Source of the DNA: Bacteroidota bacterium
Lineage (GTDB): Bacteria > Bacteroidota > Bacteroidia > JAIBAJ01
NCBI GenBank assembly: GCA_947475205.1
Contig: CANJNG010000013.1
Span: 1-44,620, forward strand
DNA: 44,620 nt
Direction of reading: 5' to 3'
Both the position numbers and the translations under genes were made by a program. A model generated the notes under the pieces. That model did not search any database and was not told the origin of the DNA. It saw only the letters and a program-made list of their open reading frames with translations. Positions 15,697-24,644 of this stretch are shown here, in pieces. Each line of letters begins with the position of its first letter. Within the stretch, counting starts at the first letter, position 1.

Positions 15697-16467
15697 TCAC
15701 TCTATACTAAACGCTTTTTGCAAATTGTTACTTAGCTTTTCAGCCAAAGCCTCCTCTATGGGGCCAATTGCCTCAGTAGCATTTTCCACGCCTAAATCAA
15801 TTTTATCTGTTCCGCTGTCAAACATTTTATCCAAGTCTAAAAGCACAATCAGTGTATTGTCTTCGCCCTGCTTTAATCGGTATGGCTTGTTTATAGTGCT
15901 TACATCTCGGTAAAATTTATCTTTCCCAATATGGTATTGAAATGAGCGATATTGTGAATCGGCATTAGTCTGTGAGGCAGAGGTATCGCTTCTGCCTTCA
16001 TAAAGAAAGAAGCGATAATCCGAGGTCATTCCCCAATACATATTTTGCGAACCGCTCAGTGGATTGGCGTCCTCAAATTGGCCTAAATCGTAATCGTTGC
16101 TTTTGCTTGGATTATTAAGACTTGGCTTTAAGCCCAAGCCGAATGTTACGTTGCTTATTTCTATATCATCGAAACCCGAAAACGTATAACTTAAACTGGC
16201 CGGATTAGACAGATCGGCCAAAATCACCTCTTTTAGCGGGAAACTTTGCCTAGCAACCGTGATGGCTAAATCGGAAACATAAAACTTTAGCTTTTCGGCC
16301 TTAAACCACTTGCCTGGTAAAGATTTATATTTGGAATTTAACTCTAATGGCTGCCCATTTACAATTGGTTTTATTTGAATGGTAAGTGTGCCGCTTTTCT
16401 TGGTGCAAGAAAAAAGCATTGAAGCTAGCACGAATACACCTAAAGTAATATGATTTGATAATTTCAT
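15697..16467 (-). CDS. MbnP-like lipoprotein
   Basis: The product has 256 residues with lipobox LFSC (Cys 21). The mature part matches the MbnP family: KPIVNGQPLELNSKYK, WFKAEKLKFYVSDLAI, the segment PLSGSQNMYWGMTSDYRFF and YEGRSD. MbnP proteins are periplasmic partners of the diheme enzyme MbnH; in methanotrophs the pair binds copper and forms kynurenine in MbnP. A MbnH-type diheme protein is not present here. The only CxxCH protein in the window (22933-23313) is a small one-heme lipoprotein 6.5 kb away. The start ATG 16467 follows a TATTTTTG box by only 4 nt. Confidence 0.83.
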   Translation of the reverse strand: MKLSNHITLGVFVLASMLFSCTKKSGTLTIQIKPIVNGQPLELNSKYKSLPGKWFKAEKLKFYVSDLAITVARQSFPLKEVILADLSNPASLSYTFSGFDDIEISNVTFGLGLKPSLNNPSKSNDYDLGQFEDANPLSGSQNMYWGMTSDYRFFLYEGRSDTSASQTNADSQYRSFQYHIGKDKFYRDVSTINKPYRLKQGEDNTLIVLLDLDKMFDSGTDKIDLGVENATEAIGPIEEALAEKLSNNLQKAFSIE

Positions 16468-16471
16468 TTTA

Positions 16472-16479
16472 CAAAAATA
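16472..16479 (-). promoter_or_regulatory. -7 element TATTTTTG for the MbnP-like gene
   Basis: A perfect TAnnTTTG match on the minus strand, ending 4 nt before ATG 16467. If used, the mRNA would start at or very near the ATG (leaderless or nearly so). Confidence 0.42.
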
Positions 16480-16606
16480 GGGGTTAGGGGATTGAGGAGA
16501 GGAATAAAAAAGTGAAATAAATTATGGGTACAGGTAATTTACTAAACCATAGAAGAGCCTTCTGCAAAGAATATTAATGCCCCAAAGATTGCTAAATGAA
16601 ATCGGA

Positions 16607-17389
16607 TTAGTTGCCATATTTATAGCTGCCAAAAATGGCAATTGCATTTTGTGTGGTTGCTTCTGCTACTTTCTCGATATGAACCTGATGTAAATCGGCA
16701 ATTTTCTGAGCGATAATATTCAGGTATGAAGATTCGTTGCGTTTGCCCCGATAGGGAACGGGAGCCAAATAGGGTGCATCGGTTTCTAGTACAATATGGT
16801 TGAGTGAAACTTGTTCCACAACCTTATCCATTCCTCCATTTTTGAAAGTAACTACTCCACCTATACCAAGGTAGAATCCTAAATCAATTACTTGTTGGGC
16901 TTGTGCAGCGTCGCCCGAAAAGCAATGAAAAATCCCCCTCAGCTTATCGTCTTTATGTTTGGCGATAACTTCAATGGCTTCTGAGGTGGCGTTTCGGGTA
17001 TGAATAACGATGGGGATATTTAGTTCTTTCGCCCATTTTATTTGAAGTTCGAATGCTTCATATTGCTGGGTGGTGAAGGTTTTATCCCAATAAAAATCTA
17101 AGCCTATTTCGCCTATGGCACAAAATTTACGTTTGGCTAAATAGGATTCTACTTCGGCTAATTCTTTTTTGTAATCGGCATTTAAAGAGCAGGGATGAAG
17201 CCCCATCATTGCGATACATTCGCCGGGAAATTGGGCTTCTAAATCAAGCATAAGGCTGTGGCTTTCGCTATCTACAGCTGGGAGGTAGAGTTTAGAAATG
17301 CCATTATCCCTACAACGGGCAATTACCTCACTGATGTCGTCCTTAAATACGGGTTGATACAGATGGGTGTGGGTATCGATTAGTTCCAC
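16607..17389 (-). CDS. tatD: TatD-family metal-dependent hydrolase/DNase
   Basis: The product has 260 residues and all the TatD metal-site motifs: IDTHTHLY (His 7, His 9), IGEIGLDFYW (Glu in the middle), VIHTRNA, FHCFSGD and ETDAPYLAPVPYRGKRNE. TatD proteins are 3'-5' DNases and nucleic-acid-quality enzymes in the cytoplasm. The start ATG is 9 nt after the bioB stop (17399), so the two are transcribed together, bioB first. Length and motif order are normal. Confidence 0.95.
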   Translation of the reverse strand: MELIDTHTHLYQPVFKDDISEVIARCRDNGISKLYLPAVDSESHSLMLDLEAQFPGECIAMMGLHPCSLNADYKKELAEVESYLAKRKFCAIGEIGLDFYWDKTFTTQQYEAFELQIKWAKELNIPIVIHTRNATSEAIEVIAKHKDDKLRGIFHCFSGDAAQAQQVIDLGFYLGIGGVVTFKNGGMDKVVEQVSLNHIVLETDAPYLAPVPYRGKRNESSYLNIIAQKIADLHQVHIEKVAEATTQNAIAIFGSYKYGN

Positions 17390-17398
17390 TTCAATCCC

Positions 17399-18379
17399 TT
17401 AAACTACGTTTTCTAAAAACTTCTTGGGTCTTGGGTCGTTTTGGAATGGCGTTTTGGGGGTTAATCCAAAGAGGTTGAACATTTCCTTATCGGCATCGAA
17501 ATCGGGGTTGGCGGTAGTGAGTAGTTTTTCTCCGCTAAAAATAGAATTTGCTCCAGCCAAAAAGCAGAGAGCCTGACCTTCAAGCGACATACGTGTTCGT
17601 CCGGCAGAAAGGCGAACCACTGTTTTAGGTATTGATATTCGGGTGGTGGCAATCATTCTTACCATATCCCAAATTGGCACCATGGGTTGTTCTTCCAGCG
17701 GAGTTCCTTCAACGGGAACAAGTGCATTTATAGGAACGCTTTCGGGTTGGGGATTCAGTGAAGATAGGGTAATTAACATTGACATGCGGTCTTCTAAGCT
17801 TTCGCCCATTCCAATTATTCCACCCGAACAAACCGTTACTCCTGCTTTGCGTACATTGTTCAGGGTATTTAATCTATCGTCAAAAGTGCGGGTACTGATT
17901 ATGTTTTCGTAGTTTTTCTCTGACGTATCTAAGTTGTGGTTGTAGGCATAGAGTCCGGCTTCTGCTAATTTTTCGGCTTGCGATTCGGTGAGCATTCCAA
18001 GTGTTGCACACACTTCCATCCCCAGGCTATTAACACCTTTCACCATATCGAGCACTTTATCAAAATCGCGGTTATCTCGCACTTCTCGCCAAGCAGCTCC
18101 CATACATAAGCGGGAAGCACCGCCCGATTGTGCATTTTTGGCGATGTCCATTACTTCTTCCACTTCCATTAATTTATGAACCTTGACTCCCGTGTTGTAT
18201 CGGGCGGCTTGGGGGCAATAGGAGCAATCCTCGGGGCAGCCGCCAGTTTTGATGGAGATAAGTGAGCTTACCTGCACTTCGTTGGGGGTGTGGTTGGCCC
18301 GATGAACCTGCTGTGCCTGATTTATTAAATCGAAAAGGGGTTGGTTATATATATCGGAAAGCGACTGGATGGAATGCAT
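17399..18379 (-). CDS. bioB: Biotin synthase
   Basis: BioB is the radical-SAM enzyme that puts sulfur into dethiobiotin in the last step of biotin synthesis. The 326-residue product shows the SAM cluster motif CPEDCSYC (Cys 48, 52, 55), then [15 protein letters not shown] and [13 protein letters not shown] in normal positions. The second cluster's conserved Cys and Arg residues fall in [17 protein letters not shown] and LSAGRTRMS. The length is standard. It is first in an operon with tatD. A -7 box TACATTTG lies at 18444-18451, giving a leader of about 65 nt; no other bio genes are in the window. Confidence 0.96.
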   Translation of the reverse strand: MHSIQSLSDIYNQPLFDLINQAQQVHRANHTPNEVQVSSLISIKTGGCPEDCSYCPQAARYNTGVKVHKLMEVEEVMDIAKNAQSGGASRLCMGAAWREVRDNRDFDKVLDMVKGVNSLGMEVCATLGMLTESQAEKLAEAGLYAYNHNLDTSEKNYENIISTRTFDDRLNTLNNVRKAGVTVCSGGIIGMGESLEDRMSMLITLSSLNPQPESVPINALVPVEGTPLEEQPMVPIWDMVRMIATTRISIPKTVVRLSAGRTRMSLEGQALCFLAGANSIFSGEKLLTTANPDFDADKEMFNLFGLTPKTPFQNDPRPKKFLENVV

Positions 18380-18443
18380 AAAACTATGATTGAATAATTT
18401 GGGGCTATTTAAGCGTTTTTAAATTGTACTAAAAAGTATATCG

Positions 18444-18451
18444 CAAATGTA
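18444..18451 (-). promoter_or_regulatory. bioB: -7 element TACATTTG for bioB-tatD
   Basis: A perfect TAnnTTTG match on the minus strand. The leader to ATG 18379 is about 60 nt. A TTG at the -33 distance is not seen. Confidence 0.5.
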
Positions 18452-18630
18452 AAAGGATTTTGAATTGGTAATCGGCTGGTGCGGGACAATCTTAATGTTG
18501 AATATTTCTAGCTATTCCACTGCAAGAAAAAACCAAAATAAACGTTTTGTTAGCTGCGTTAGCTTCGAGAAATGGGTGGAAAGTAAAAGACTCCAAAAAT
18601 GCCATCTTTGCTATTTACCCTCACAAACAA

Positions 18631-18659
18631 AAAAGCCGAAGCATAACGCCTCGGCTTTT
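18631..18659 (-). terminator. Intrinsic terminator of pnp
   Basis: Arms 18631-18639 and 18651-18659 pair over 9 bp (AAAAGCCGA with TCGGCTTTT) with an 11-nt centre. On the minus strand the stem is followed by a T tract. It lies 21 nt beyond the pnp stop. Confidence 0.85.
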
Positions 18660-18679
18660 CAATTATAGGTTTAATATTC

Positions 18680-20818
18680 CTAGTTCTGAGTAGGCTGACC
18701 TTCCGGTTTCGGCATCAATACCTTTTTAGATAAACGATACTTACCGGTTTTAGGATCCACTTCGATAAGTTTCACTTGCACCTTGTCGCCTTCTTTCAAC
18801 ACATCGCCTACGTTAGCAATACGTTTCCAGTCGAGTTCAGAGATATGAAGCAAACCATCTTTTCCGGGCATAAATTCAACGAATGCACCAAAAGCCTGAA
18901 TGTTTTTTACTACTCCATCATAAACACCACCAACTTCAGGCACAGCCACAATACCTCTGATCTTACGAAGAGCGGCATCTAATCCGGCTTTATCTTTCGA
19001 GTAAACCTGAACATAGCCTTTATTGTCTTTTTCTTCAATACTGATATTGGTATTGGTTTCGCGTTGCATTTCCTGAATGATCTTTCCACCCGGGCCAATG
19101 ATTGCACCAATAAATTCCTTTTCAATAATTAATTGCTCAATTCGTGGAGTATGTGGTTTGTAATCGGTTCTTGGTTCAGCAATTCCTTTGGCCATTTCGC
19201 CTAGGATATGCATCCGACCTTCTTTAGCTTGCAACATCGCTTCTTCAAGAACTTGGTAGGAAAGACCGTCCACTTTAATGTCCATTTGACAAGCAGTGAT
19301 ACCGTCTTTTGTTCCAACTACTTTAAAGTCCATATCACCCAAGTGATCTTCATCACCCAAGATGTCCGAAAGAACAGCATAACGTCCGGTGTTATCGGTG
19401 ATCAAACCCATTGCAATACCCGAAACAGCTTTTTTCATTTTCACACCTGCATCCATCAAAGCCATTGACCCTGCACAAACAGTAGCCATAGAACTTGAAC
19501 CGTTCGATTCCAAAATATCGGAAACAATACGAATAGTATATGGACAATCGTTTAGAGAAGGAAGCATTTGTTTCAAACCACGCAAAGCAAGGTTTCCGTG
19601 TCCAATTTCACGACGACCAGGGCCGCGGCTCGGTTTTACCTCACCGGTAGAAAACGCTGGGAAGTTGTAATGCAACATCAATTTGCTCATTTCATCATAC
19701 ACAGCACCATCAATGATTTGCTCATCGTCTTTGTTTCCCAAAGTAACAGTGGTCAACGATTGCGTTTCGCCACGAGTAAATACTGCACTACCGTGTGGAG
19801 AAGGCAAATAACCCGGCTCAACCCATATCGGACGGATTTGGTTCAGGTTACGGCCATCTAAACGACGACGCTCAGCAAGAACGCAATCACGCATCGCTTC
19901 TTTTTCAATATCGTGGAAATATTTCCCTAACAAAAAGCCTTTTTCGGCCATTTCTTCAGGAGTAAGTGTTGCTTCAAAAGCCGAACGAACTGCTTCAAAC
20001 TTTTCTTTACGAGCTACTTTACTTGCATTGCCTTCTTTTGCAACAGCATAAAATCCATCGTAAGTCGCTTTCTTTATTCTTTCTTTGAAATCCCAGTCGT
20101 TGGTTTCGTGGTTGTATTCACGTTTTGGACTAGATGATGGAACCAAAGCGGCAAGTTCTAATTGAACCTGACATTGTACCTTGATTTCTTCGTGGCCAAT
20201 TTTGATAGCCTCAATCATATCGGTTTCGCTCACTTCCTTCATTTCGCCTTCTACCATCAAAATATCTTTGGCCGAACCGGCAATCAAAATATCTAAATCG
20301 GCTTTTGCTAAATCAGCTTTACCAGGATTAACAATATATTTACCATTAATTCGGGCAACACGCACTTCAGAAATAGGCCCGTTAAAAGGAATATTGGAAA
20401 CCGAAATAGCTGCCGATGCTGCTAATCCTGCTAATGAATCAGGTAATACGTTTTCGTCTAAAGAAATAAGCGAAATAGCTACTTGCACATCGGCGTGGAA
20501 ATCATCGGGAAAGCAAGGACGCAAAGCCCTGTCAACTAAACGAGAGATTAGAATTTCGTAATCAGACAAACGGCTTTCGCGACGTTGAAACGAACCGGGG
20601 ATACGTCCGGCAGAGGCAAATTTCTCTTGATAATCAACAGACAACGGAAGGAAATCTACACCGTCTTTAGCTTTTTTGTTGGCTACCACTGTAGCAAGTA
20701 ACATGGTGTCGCCCATACGGACAACTACGCTACCGTCGGCTTGTTTAGCTAATTTACCGGTTTCGATAGTTATTTCGCGACCATCACGAAGGTTGAATAT
20801 TTTTGTAATTGGATTCAT
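18680..20818 (-). CDS. pnp: Polyribonucleotide nucleotidyltransferase (PNPase)
   Basis: The product is a phosphate-dependent 3'-5' exoribonuclease that forms a trimeric ring and degrades mRNA. Its 712 residues show two RNase-PH domains: the first near residues 10-230 ([20 protein letters not shown]), the second near 310-540, which contains the [20 protein letters not shown] active-site stretch. Next is an all-alpha linker, a KH domain ([17 protein letters not shown], with GPGG as the RNA loop) and an S1 domain ([32 protein letters not shown]). The domain order is standard. It is downstream of rpsO, as in many bacteria, but a strong terminator sits between them. pnp auto-control through its leader is known elsewhere but not shown here. 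Confidence 0.97.
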   Translation of the reverse strand: MNPITKIFNLRDGREITIETGKLAKQADGSVVVRMGDTMLLATVVANKKAKDGVDFLPLSVDYQEKFASAGRIPGSFQRRESRLSDYEILISRLVDRALRPCFPDDFHADVQVAISLISLDENVLPDSLAGLAASAAISVSNIPFNGPISEVRVARINGKYIVNPGKADLAKADLDILIAGSAKDILMVEGEMKEVSETDMIEAIKIGHEEIKVQCQVQLELAALVPSSSPKREYNHETNDWDFKERIKKATYDGFYAVAKEGNASKVARKEKFEAVRSAFEATLTPEEMAEKGFLLGKYFHDIEKEAMRDCVLAERRRLDGRNLNQIRPIWVEPGYLPSPHGSAVFTRGETQSLTTVTLGNKDDEQIIDGAVYDEMSKLMLHYNFPAFSTGEVKPSRGPGRREIGHGNLALRGLKQMLPSLNDCPYTIRIVSDILESNGSSSMATVCAGSMALMDAGVKMKKAVSGIAMGLITDNTGRYAVLSDILGDEDHLGDMDFKVVGTKDGITACQMDIKVDGLSYQVLEEAMLQAKEGRMHILGEMAKGIAEPRTDYKPHTPRIEQLIIEKEFIGAIIGPGGKIIQEMQRETNTNISIEEKDNKGYVQVYSKDKAGLDAALRKIRGIVAVPEVGGVYDGVVKNIQAFGAFVEFMPGKDGLLHISELDWKRIANVGDVLKEGDKVQVKLIEVDPKTGKYRLSKKVLMPKPEGQPTQN

Positions 20819-20920
20819 TGTTTAGATTTGAGATGTGGGATATGCGTATTGAGACAATACAAATTCCCTGTAATTGTGGAGAAAACAGAATGAGTTTTTC
20901 GAAAAAACCCAAAAAACAAC

Positions 20921-20962
20921 AAAAGGAGAAAAGGCAACCCGAAAGCTGCCTTTTCTCCTTTT
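20921..20962 (-). terminator. Strong intrinsic terminator of rpsO
   Basis: Perfect 16-bp arms at 20921-20936 and 20947-20962, extended by G-T pairing in the loop (TTTCGG tip on the minus strand), then a T-rich run (TTGTTGTTTTTTGG). It lies 9 nt beyond the rpsO stop and separates rpsO from pnp. Confidence 0.9.
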
Positions 20963-20971
20963 ATATAAAAA

Positions 20972-21241
20972 TTATTTACGGATGCCTAATTTCTTAATGA
21001 CTTCCCTGTACTTTGAAATTTGTGTATTTTTCAGGTAGTCTAATTGGCTACGGCGTTTACCAACCATGTTTACCAAAGCTCTTTCGGTATTAAAATCTTT
21101 GCGATTTTTTTTAAGATGCTCGGTCAAGTGGTTGATGCGTAGCGTGAATAAAGCAATTTGGGATTCAGCATTTCCTGAATCTTTTGCGTTTTCGCCGTGT
21201 TTTTTAAACAGGTTTGATTTTACTTCTGGTGTCAGATACAT
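20972..21241 (-). CDS. rpsO: 30S ribosomal protein S15
   Basis: The 89-residue sequence is the standard S15: MYLTPEVKSNLFKKHGENAK, then GNAESQIALFTLRINHLTEH, LVNMVGKRRSQLDYLKNT and YREVIKKLGIRK. S15 binds the central domain of 16S rRNA early in 30S assembly. It is followed by a strong terminator and then pnp. A -7-like TATTTTCG box lies at 21276-21283. Length and sequence are normal. Confidence 0.98.
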   Translation of the reverse strand: MYLTPEVKSNLFKKHGENAKDSGNAESQIALFTLRINHLTEHLKKNRKDFNTERALVNMVGKRRSQLDYLKNTQISKYREVIKKLGIRK

Positions 21242-21275
21242 TTTCTGATAAATTTACTCGTTAATTTTAAAGGTG

Positions 21276-21283
21276 CGAAAATA
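21276..21283 (-). promoter_or_regulatory. -7-like element TATTTTCG of rpsO
   Basis: A one-base variant of TAnnTTTG, 34 nt before the rpsO ATG. The same TTCG variant recurs before the FKBP gene, tRNA-Lys and the ppiD-type gene. Confidence 0.4.
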
Positions 21284-21382
21284 ATATTAATTTGAATTGG
21301 TTGAAAAGTTTTTAAGAAATTATATTTACTCCCTAAATACTTATCCAAAAGGCTCAATTGCTTTTAACTACTTTCTTCTTGC

Positions 21383-22129
21383 TTAGCTTACTGGCATTGC
21401 AAATTGAGCTACAACCTGTGCTTTAAACTCATCCGGACTAAGAGCATATTCAATCTTAAATTCGCCAATGGCAGTTCGGCACAAGGCTGATAAATGAGCT
21501 CCACTACCAAGGGCAATGCCTAAATCACGAGCCAACGAACGTATATAAGTGCCTTTGCCGCATCGCACAAAAATGTCGGCTTCGATAAATGTTTCCTTGC
21601 GACGGATAGCAGTTATGCTAAATTCCTGAATAGTGATTAAGCGAGGGGCAAGTTCTACTTCCTTTCCGGCTCGAGCTAAATCGTATGAGCGTTTGCCGCC
21701 CACCCACGCTGCTGAAAAGATAGGTGGCGTTTGAAGTATTTCTCCAATAAAAGGTTGGGTTGCATTATGGATATCTTCATCAGAAATGTGGGCGATGGGA
21801 TAATAGTTGTCTATGGCTTGTTCGAGGTCGAAACAAGGGGTTGTGGCTCCGATAACTATTGTGCCAGTGTAGCACTTTCCCATATTCTGCAAATCGGAAA
21901 TAGTTTTCGTTTTCTTGCCTGTGCAAACGAGCAATACCCCTGTTGCCAAGGGGTCAAGTGTTCCGGCATGCCCTACTTTTATCTTCGTTGTAGAGGTGCG
22001 TTTTACGATATACTTCACAAAATTAGCCACCTGAAACGAAGTCCAAGTGAGCGGCTTGTTTATGTTGATTATTTCGCCTTCGGCAAACTGGAAATTTTGA
22101 ATACTCAAGTGTTCTTTAATGTTTAACAA
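21383..22129 (-). CDS. truB: tRNA pseudouridine-55 synthase
   Basis: TruB makes the pseudouridine at position 55 of the T loop of nearly all tRNAs. The 248-residue frame has the signature IININKPLTWTSFQVANFVK, the catalytic motif KVGHAGTLDPLATGVLLV (Asp nucleophile) and the CGKGTYIRSLARDLGIAL segment. The start is uncertain: no ATG precedes the family core. The longest frame starts at TTG 22129, inside the T tract of the upstream terminator. A second TTG at about 22108 would give an N-terminus of normal length. The upstream gene is the FKBP isomerase on the same strand, so truB may depend on read-through. Confidence 0.93.
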   Translation of the reverse strand: MLNIKEHLSIQNFQFAEGEIININKPLTWTSFQVANFVKYIVKRTSTTKIKVGHAGTLDPLATGVLLVCTGKKTKTISDLQNMGKCYTGTIVIGATTPCFDLEQAIDNYYPIAHISDEDIHNATQPFIGEILQTPPIFSAAWVGGKRSYDLARAGKEVELAPRLITIQEFSITAIRRKETFIEADIFVRCGKGTYIRSLARDLGIALGSGAHLSALCRTAIGEFKIEYALSPDEFKAQVVAQFAMPVS

Positions 22130-22164
22130 AAAAGGCCGGACAGTTTTGCTATCCGGCCTTTTTT
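22128..22164 (-). terminator. Intrinsic terminator between the FKBP gene and truB
   Basis: Perfect 13-bp arms at 22128-22140 and 22152-22164 (GGCCGGA core) with an 11-nt loop and a T tract on both sides. It starts 16 nt after the FKBP stop on the minus strand, and its T tract overlaps the proposed TTG start of truB. Confidence 0.87.
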
Positions 22165-22180
22165 GTTTTCGTTATTAGTC

Positions 22181-22861
22181 TTACGGTTTTTCTATTTCGA
22201 TAAGTTCTACTTCAAATACAAGTGTGCTGCCAGGGCCAATGTTTGCTCCTGCACCTTGGTCGCCATAAGCCAAACCAGCGGGAATAAATAGTTTCCATTT
22301 AGAGCCTGTAGGCATTAGTTGCAAAGCTTCTGTCCAGCCTTTGATAACTCCATTTACCGGAAAAGAAATAGGCTGTCCGCGTTGAACGCTGCTATCGAAT
22401 ACGGTGCCATCGAGTAAAGTGCCGTGATAGTGTGTTTTTACTTTGTCGGTAGCTACAGGTTTTGGCCCATCACCCATCTTCATTACTTCATATTGCAAAC
22501 CGCTTGGTAATTCTACAACTCCTTTACGTTTTTTGTTTTCTTCCAAAAATTTCTTTCCGGCGGCAACATTCTTAGCTCCTTTATTGGCTTTTTGTTTTTC
22601 AGAATATTTCCCAACAAACTTTTCGCCTGTAGATAAATCCATAAGCGGCGTAACTTTAGCATACGATTCCTGCATGGCTTGTTTCATTAAATCTAAGTTC
22701 GGATTTTCTAATCCCATTTGCTGTAAATATTTAGCAATATTGTTTGCCATTACATAAACAACTGTGTCAACTTCGTTTTTCAATACGATTTTTGATTTGG
22801 TTTGAGCCGACACTGATGCTGCACAAGCCAAGGTAATAACTGAAAGAATAATTTTTTTCAT
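22181..22861 (-). CDS. FKBP-type peptidyl-prolyl isomerase, exported
   Basis: The 226-residue product has a signal peptide ([20 protein letters not shown]), an N-terminal dimerisation region of the FKBP_N type ([34 protein letters not shown]), and an FKBP catalytic domain at about 118-223 ([20 protein letters not shown], then [33 protein letters not shown]). This is the FkpA/Mip layout: a periplasmic V-shaped dimer that helps folding of exported proteins. The frame starts at ATG 22861. The -7-like box TACTTTCG lies at 22879-22886. A terminator follows. The PpiD/SurA-type protein at 38154 would act in the same compartment. Confidence 0.94.
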   Translation of the reverse strand: MKKIILSVITLACAASVSAQTKSKIVLKNEVDTVVYVMANNIAKYLQQMGLENPNLDLMKQAMQESYAKVTPLMDLSTGEKFVGKYSEKQKANKGAKNVAAGKKFLEENKKRKGVVELPSGLQYEVMKMGDGPKPVATDKVKTHYHGTLLDGTVFDSSVQRGQPISFPVNGVIKGWTEALQLMPTGSKWKLFIPAGLAYGDQGAGANIGPGSTLVFEVELIEIEKP

Positions 22862-22878
22862 TTTTTAAATTTGTGGGG

Positions 22879-22886
22879 CGAAAGTA
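22879..22886 (-). promoter_or_regulatory. -7-like element TACTTTCG of the FKBP gene
   Basis: A TAnnTTCG variant 17 nt before ATG 22861. A TTG lies 17 nt further upstream of the box, slightly closer than the usual 19-21. Confidence 0.4.
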
Positions 22887-22932
22887 AATAAAAATGCGAA
22901 AGGCAATTTTTTGCTTTATTTACCTTAGTCCT

Positions 22933-23313
22933 CTATTTGGGTTGTTTCATTTTTATGGCCAGTACGTATTTATATACTGCATCTTTTTCGGTGTCGGAAA
23001 GTTGGGCTTTTACTGCCATATCATCCATTATTCCTTTCCATTCCGAGGTGCCATGACGATAAATATTCTTAGGATTGTGACAATTTGTGCAAGCTCCCTG
23101 CGTATATAATACGTGTCCTTGATTCAGTTTATCCAAAGTAACATCCTGATACTGGGTTGAAATAGCAGCCAACTCTTCCATACCGGGAGGATAAATACCA
23201 TTGGAAGATTTTGAAACAACAGTTGGAGATGACGAAGTGCTGTTTTTGGTGCTGCTGCATGCAGCTATAATCATAGCCGAAAGAGTTAGTAGGGTTATAG
23301 TTTTTGATTTCAT
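22933..23313 (-). CDS. Small c-type cytochrome lipoprotein
   Basis: The start is ATG 23313 (126 residues), because this gives a clean lipoprotein signal ending IIAAC (Cys 19); the frame opens six codons earlier at ATG 23331. A Ser/Thr-rich linker (STKNSTSSSPTVVSKSS) is followed by a single heme motif CTNCH (Cys 75, Cys 78, His 79), set in GHVLYTQGACTNCHNPKNI. Met residues near WKGIMDDMAVKAQL could be the sixth ligand. It is likely an electron carrier anchored at the outer or cytoplasmic membrane. Neither a cytochrome oxidase nor MbnH is nearby. Confidence 0.82.
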   Translation of the reverse strand: MKSKTITLLTLSAMIIAACSSTKNSTSSSPTVVSKSSNGIYPPGMEELAAISTQYQDVTLDKLNQGHVLYTQGACTNCHNPKNIYRHGTSEWKGIMDDMAVKAQLSDTEKDAVYKYVLAIKMKQPK

Positions 23314-23356
23314 TTGAATATGAGGGTGCAAGATTAAAAGGTTTATTAATACAATA

Positions 23357-23390
23357 GACCTCTCCCTAAATCCCTCCCCTCAAGAGAGGG
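23357..23390. repeat. Dispersed repeat, 'cctctccctaaatccctcccctc' type
   Basis: This shares the GACCTCTCC...CTAAATCCC core with 1457-1489 and contains the inner CCCTC/GAGGG pairing. The same class of repeat is common between Bacteroidota genes (established knowledge, from memory). Confidence 0.65.
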
Positions 23391-23429
23391 ACTTTAAAGG
23401 CGGTAGTCTTGTTTTTTGGGGAAGGGCTT

Positions 23430-24593
23430 TTAACAACCATCCCATTTCACCTTCTCGGTGTAATGAATAAACTTTTTGCCATCGAAGCGACACAATCCGG
23501 CGGCAGTGCCAAACCAAATTCCACCCTTATCTTCCAATATGCTGATAACGCTATTGTTCATCAGCCCATCTTTCTCACTGTAATATGTAAATGCTTTGCC
23601 ATCATACTTGCATACCCCTCCACTATTGGGGTTCTTTCCATCATCTATTCCAAACCACATATTGCCACGGCTGTCTTCCATCATACATTTAATGGCATAC
23701 TGGTTCAAGCCATTTTTTGAGGTGAAGTTAATCAGCGTTTTTTCATTGTATAGATACGCCCCATCGCTGCTCCCAATCCAAACTCTGCCCGATTTATCTA
23801 TCATCATCGAACGAACATCTTTGAAGGTTTCGCCATTATCCTTCTTTAGTTGAGAAAAGCTTTTCCCATCATAAATACTGATACCGTTTTTGTTGCCAAA
23901 CCATAACTTGCCGGCATTATCCTTTAACATAGAAAGTACGGCATTATGGCTTAGCCCATCTTTTGTGGTAAAGGTGGTAAATGATTTGCCGTCATACTTA
24001 GCTACTCCGGCTTGCGTGCCAACCCAGATGTTTCCGGCATTGTCTTCTAAAATAGAGCTGACCGAATAATCATTCAGCCCTTCTTTATAAGAAAAGAAGG
24101 CAAAGCTTCGGCCATCGTAACGTCCCAAACCATGGCCGCTAGTGCCAAACCATAATACACCTTTGCTATCTTCAAACAATGATTGTACATGAAAGTCTCT
24201 CAGGTTTTCTTTTGCAGCAATATTGATAAATGCCTTGCCTAGTTCTTGATTATGTTTTATTAAATCACGCTCCACTTCAATGTCATGGTTGCAGGTTTTT
24301 GTGAGGCATTGTTGGTTTACCCGTGTGCTATCGTATTGAAAAATCCCTTCGGATGCAGCAAACCAAATATCGCCTTTACGGTCTATCATAATATCGCTCA
24401 CCGAAAAACGAGGGCCTCGGGTAGAGTTTGTACGGAGCATCCACTCATAAAAACTTTCGGGCCACGACTCAGCAGGCTTTTCTGCATTGTAAGCGATTAT
24501 TTTTACACTGTCAGCAACTACCTGTGCCGTATTTTGTCCGTTACAGGAAACCAACGTAAAGCTAAAAATGAGGAATGAATAAATAGGTTTCAT
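23430..24593 (-). CDS. Two-component-propeller lipoprotein without kinase
   Basis: The start is ATG 24593 (387 residues), giving a lipoprotein signal with lipobox LVSC (Cys 17). The body is a series of about eight two-component-regulator propeller repeats, each with a W-F/V-G-T/N core: EDSKGVLWFGTSGHGLGRYDG, EDNAGNIWVGTQAGV, KDNAGKLWFGNKNGI, DKSGRVWIGSSDGAYLYN. Such propellers are usually the periplasmic sensor of hybrid histidine kinases. Here the protein ends without transmembrane or kinase domains, so it is a surface-anchored sensor or binding protein. It diverges from the histidine kinase at 24726, with phased repeats in between. The last residues read FIHYTEKVKWDGC. Confidence 0.87.
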   Translation of the reverse strand: MKPIYSFLIFSFTLVSCNGQNTAQVVADSVKIIAYNAEKPAESWPESFYEWMLRTNSTRGPRFSVSDIMIDRKGDIWFAASEGIFQYDSTRVNQQCLTKTCNHDIEVERDLIKHNQELGKAFINIAAKENLRDFHVQSLFEDSKGVLWFGTSGHGLGRYDGRSFAFFSYKEGLNDYSVSSILEDNAGNIWVGTQAGVAKYDGKSFTTFTTKDGLSHNAVLSMLKDNAGKLWFGNKNGISIYDGKSFSQLKKDNGETFKDVRSMMIDKSGRVWIGSSDGAYLYNEKTLINFTSKNGLNQYAIKCMMEDSRGNMWFGIDDGKNPNSGGVCKYDGKAFTYYSEKDGLMNNSVISILEDKGGIWFGTAAGLCRFDGKKFIHYTEKVKWDGC

Positions 24594-24644
24594 TATGAAT
24601 ATAAATTGATATTGCAAAGGTGAAGCGGATTTATAAACCTCTTT

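Larger units (their letters stand above)
18380..18679. other. Intergenic region between bioB and pnp (300 bases)
   Basis: This gap holds the bioB -7 box (18444-18451, minus strand) and the pnp terminator (18631-18659). Between them, 18465-18630 contains only short open frames of no recognised family. No BirA operator-like palindrome was found by eye near the bioB promoter. Confidence 0.6.

Noticed and set aside
17399-18379. Antisense frames over bioB and pnp (for example 17643-17912 and 20181-20561)
   Set aside because: They overlap strongly conserved genes in the opposite strand, have poor codon use and no family signal.
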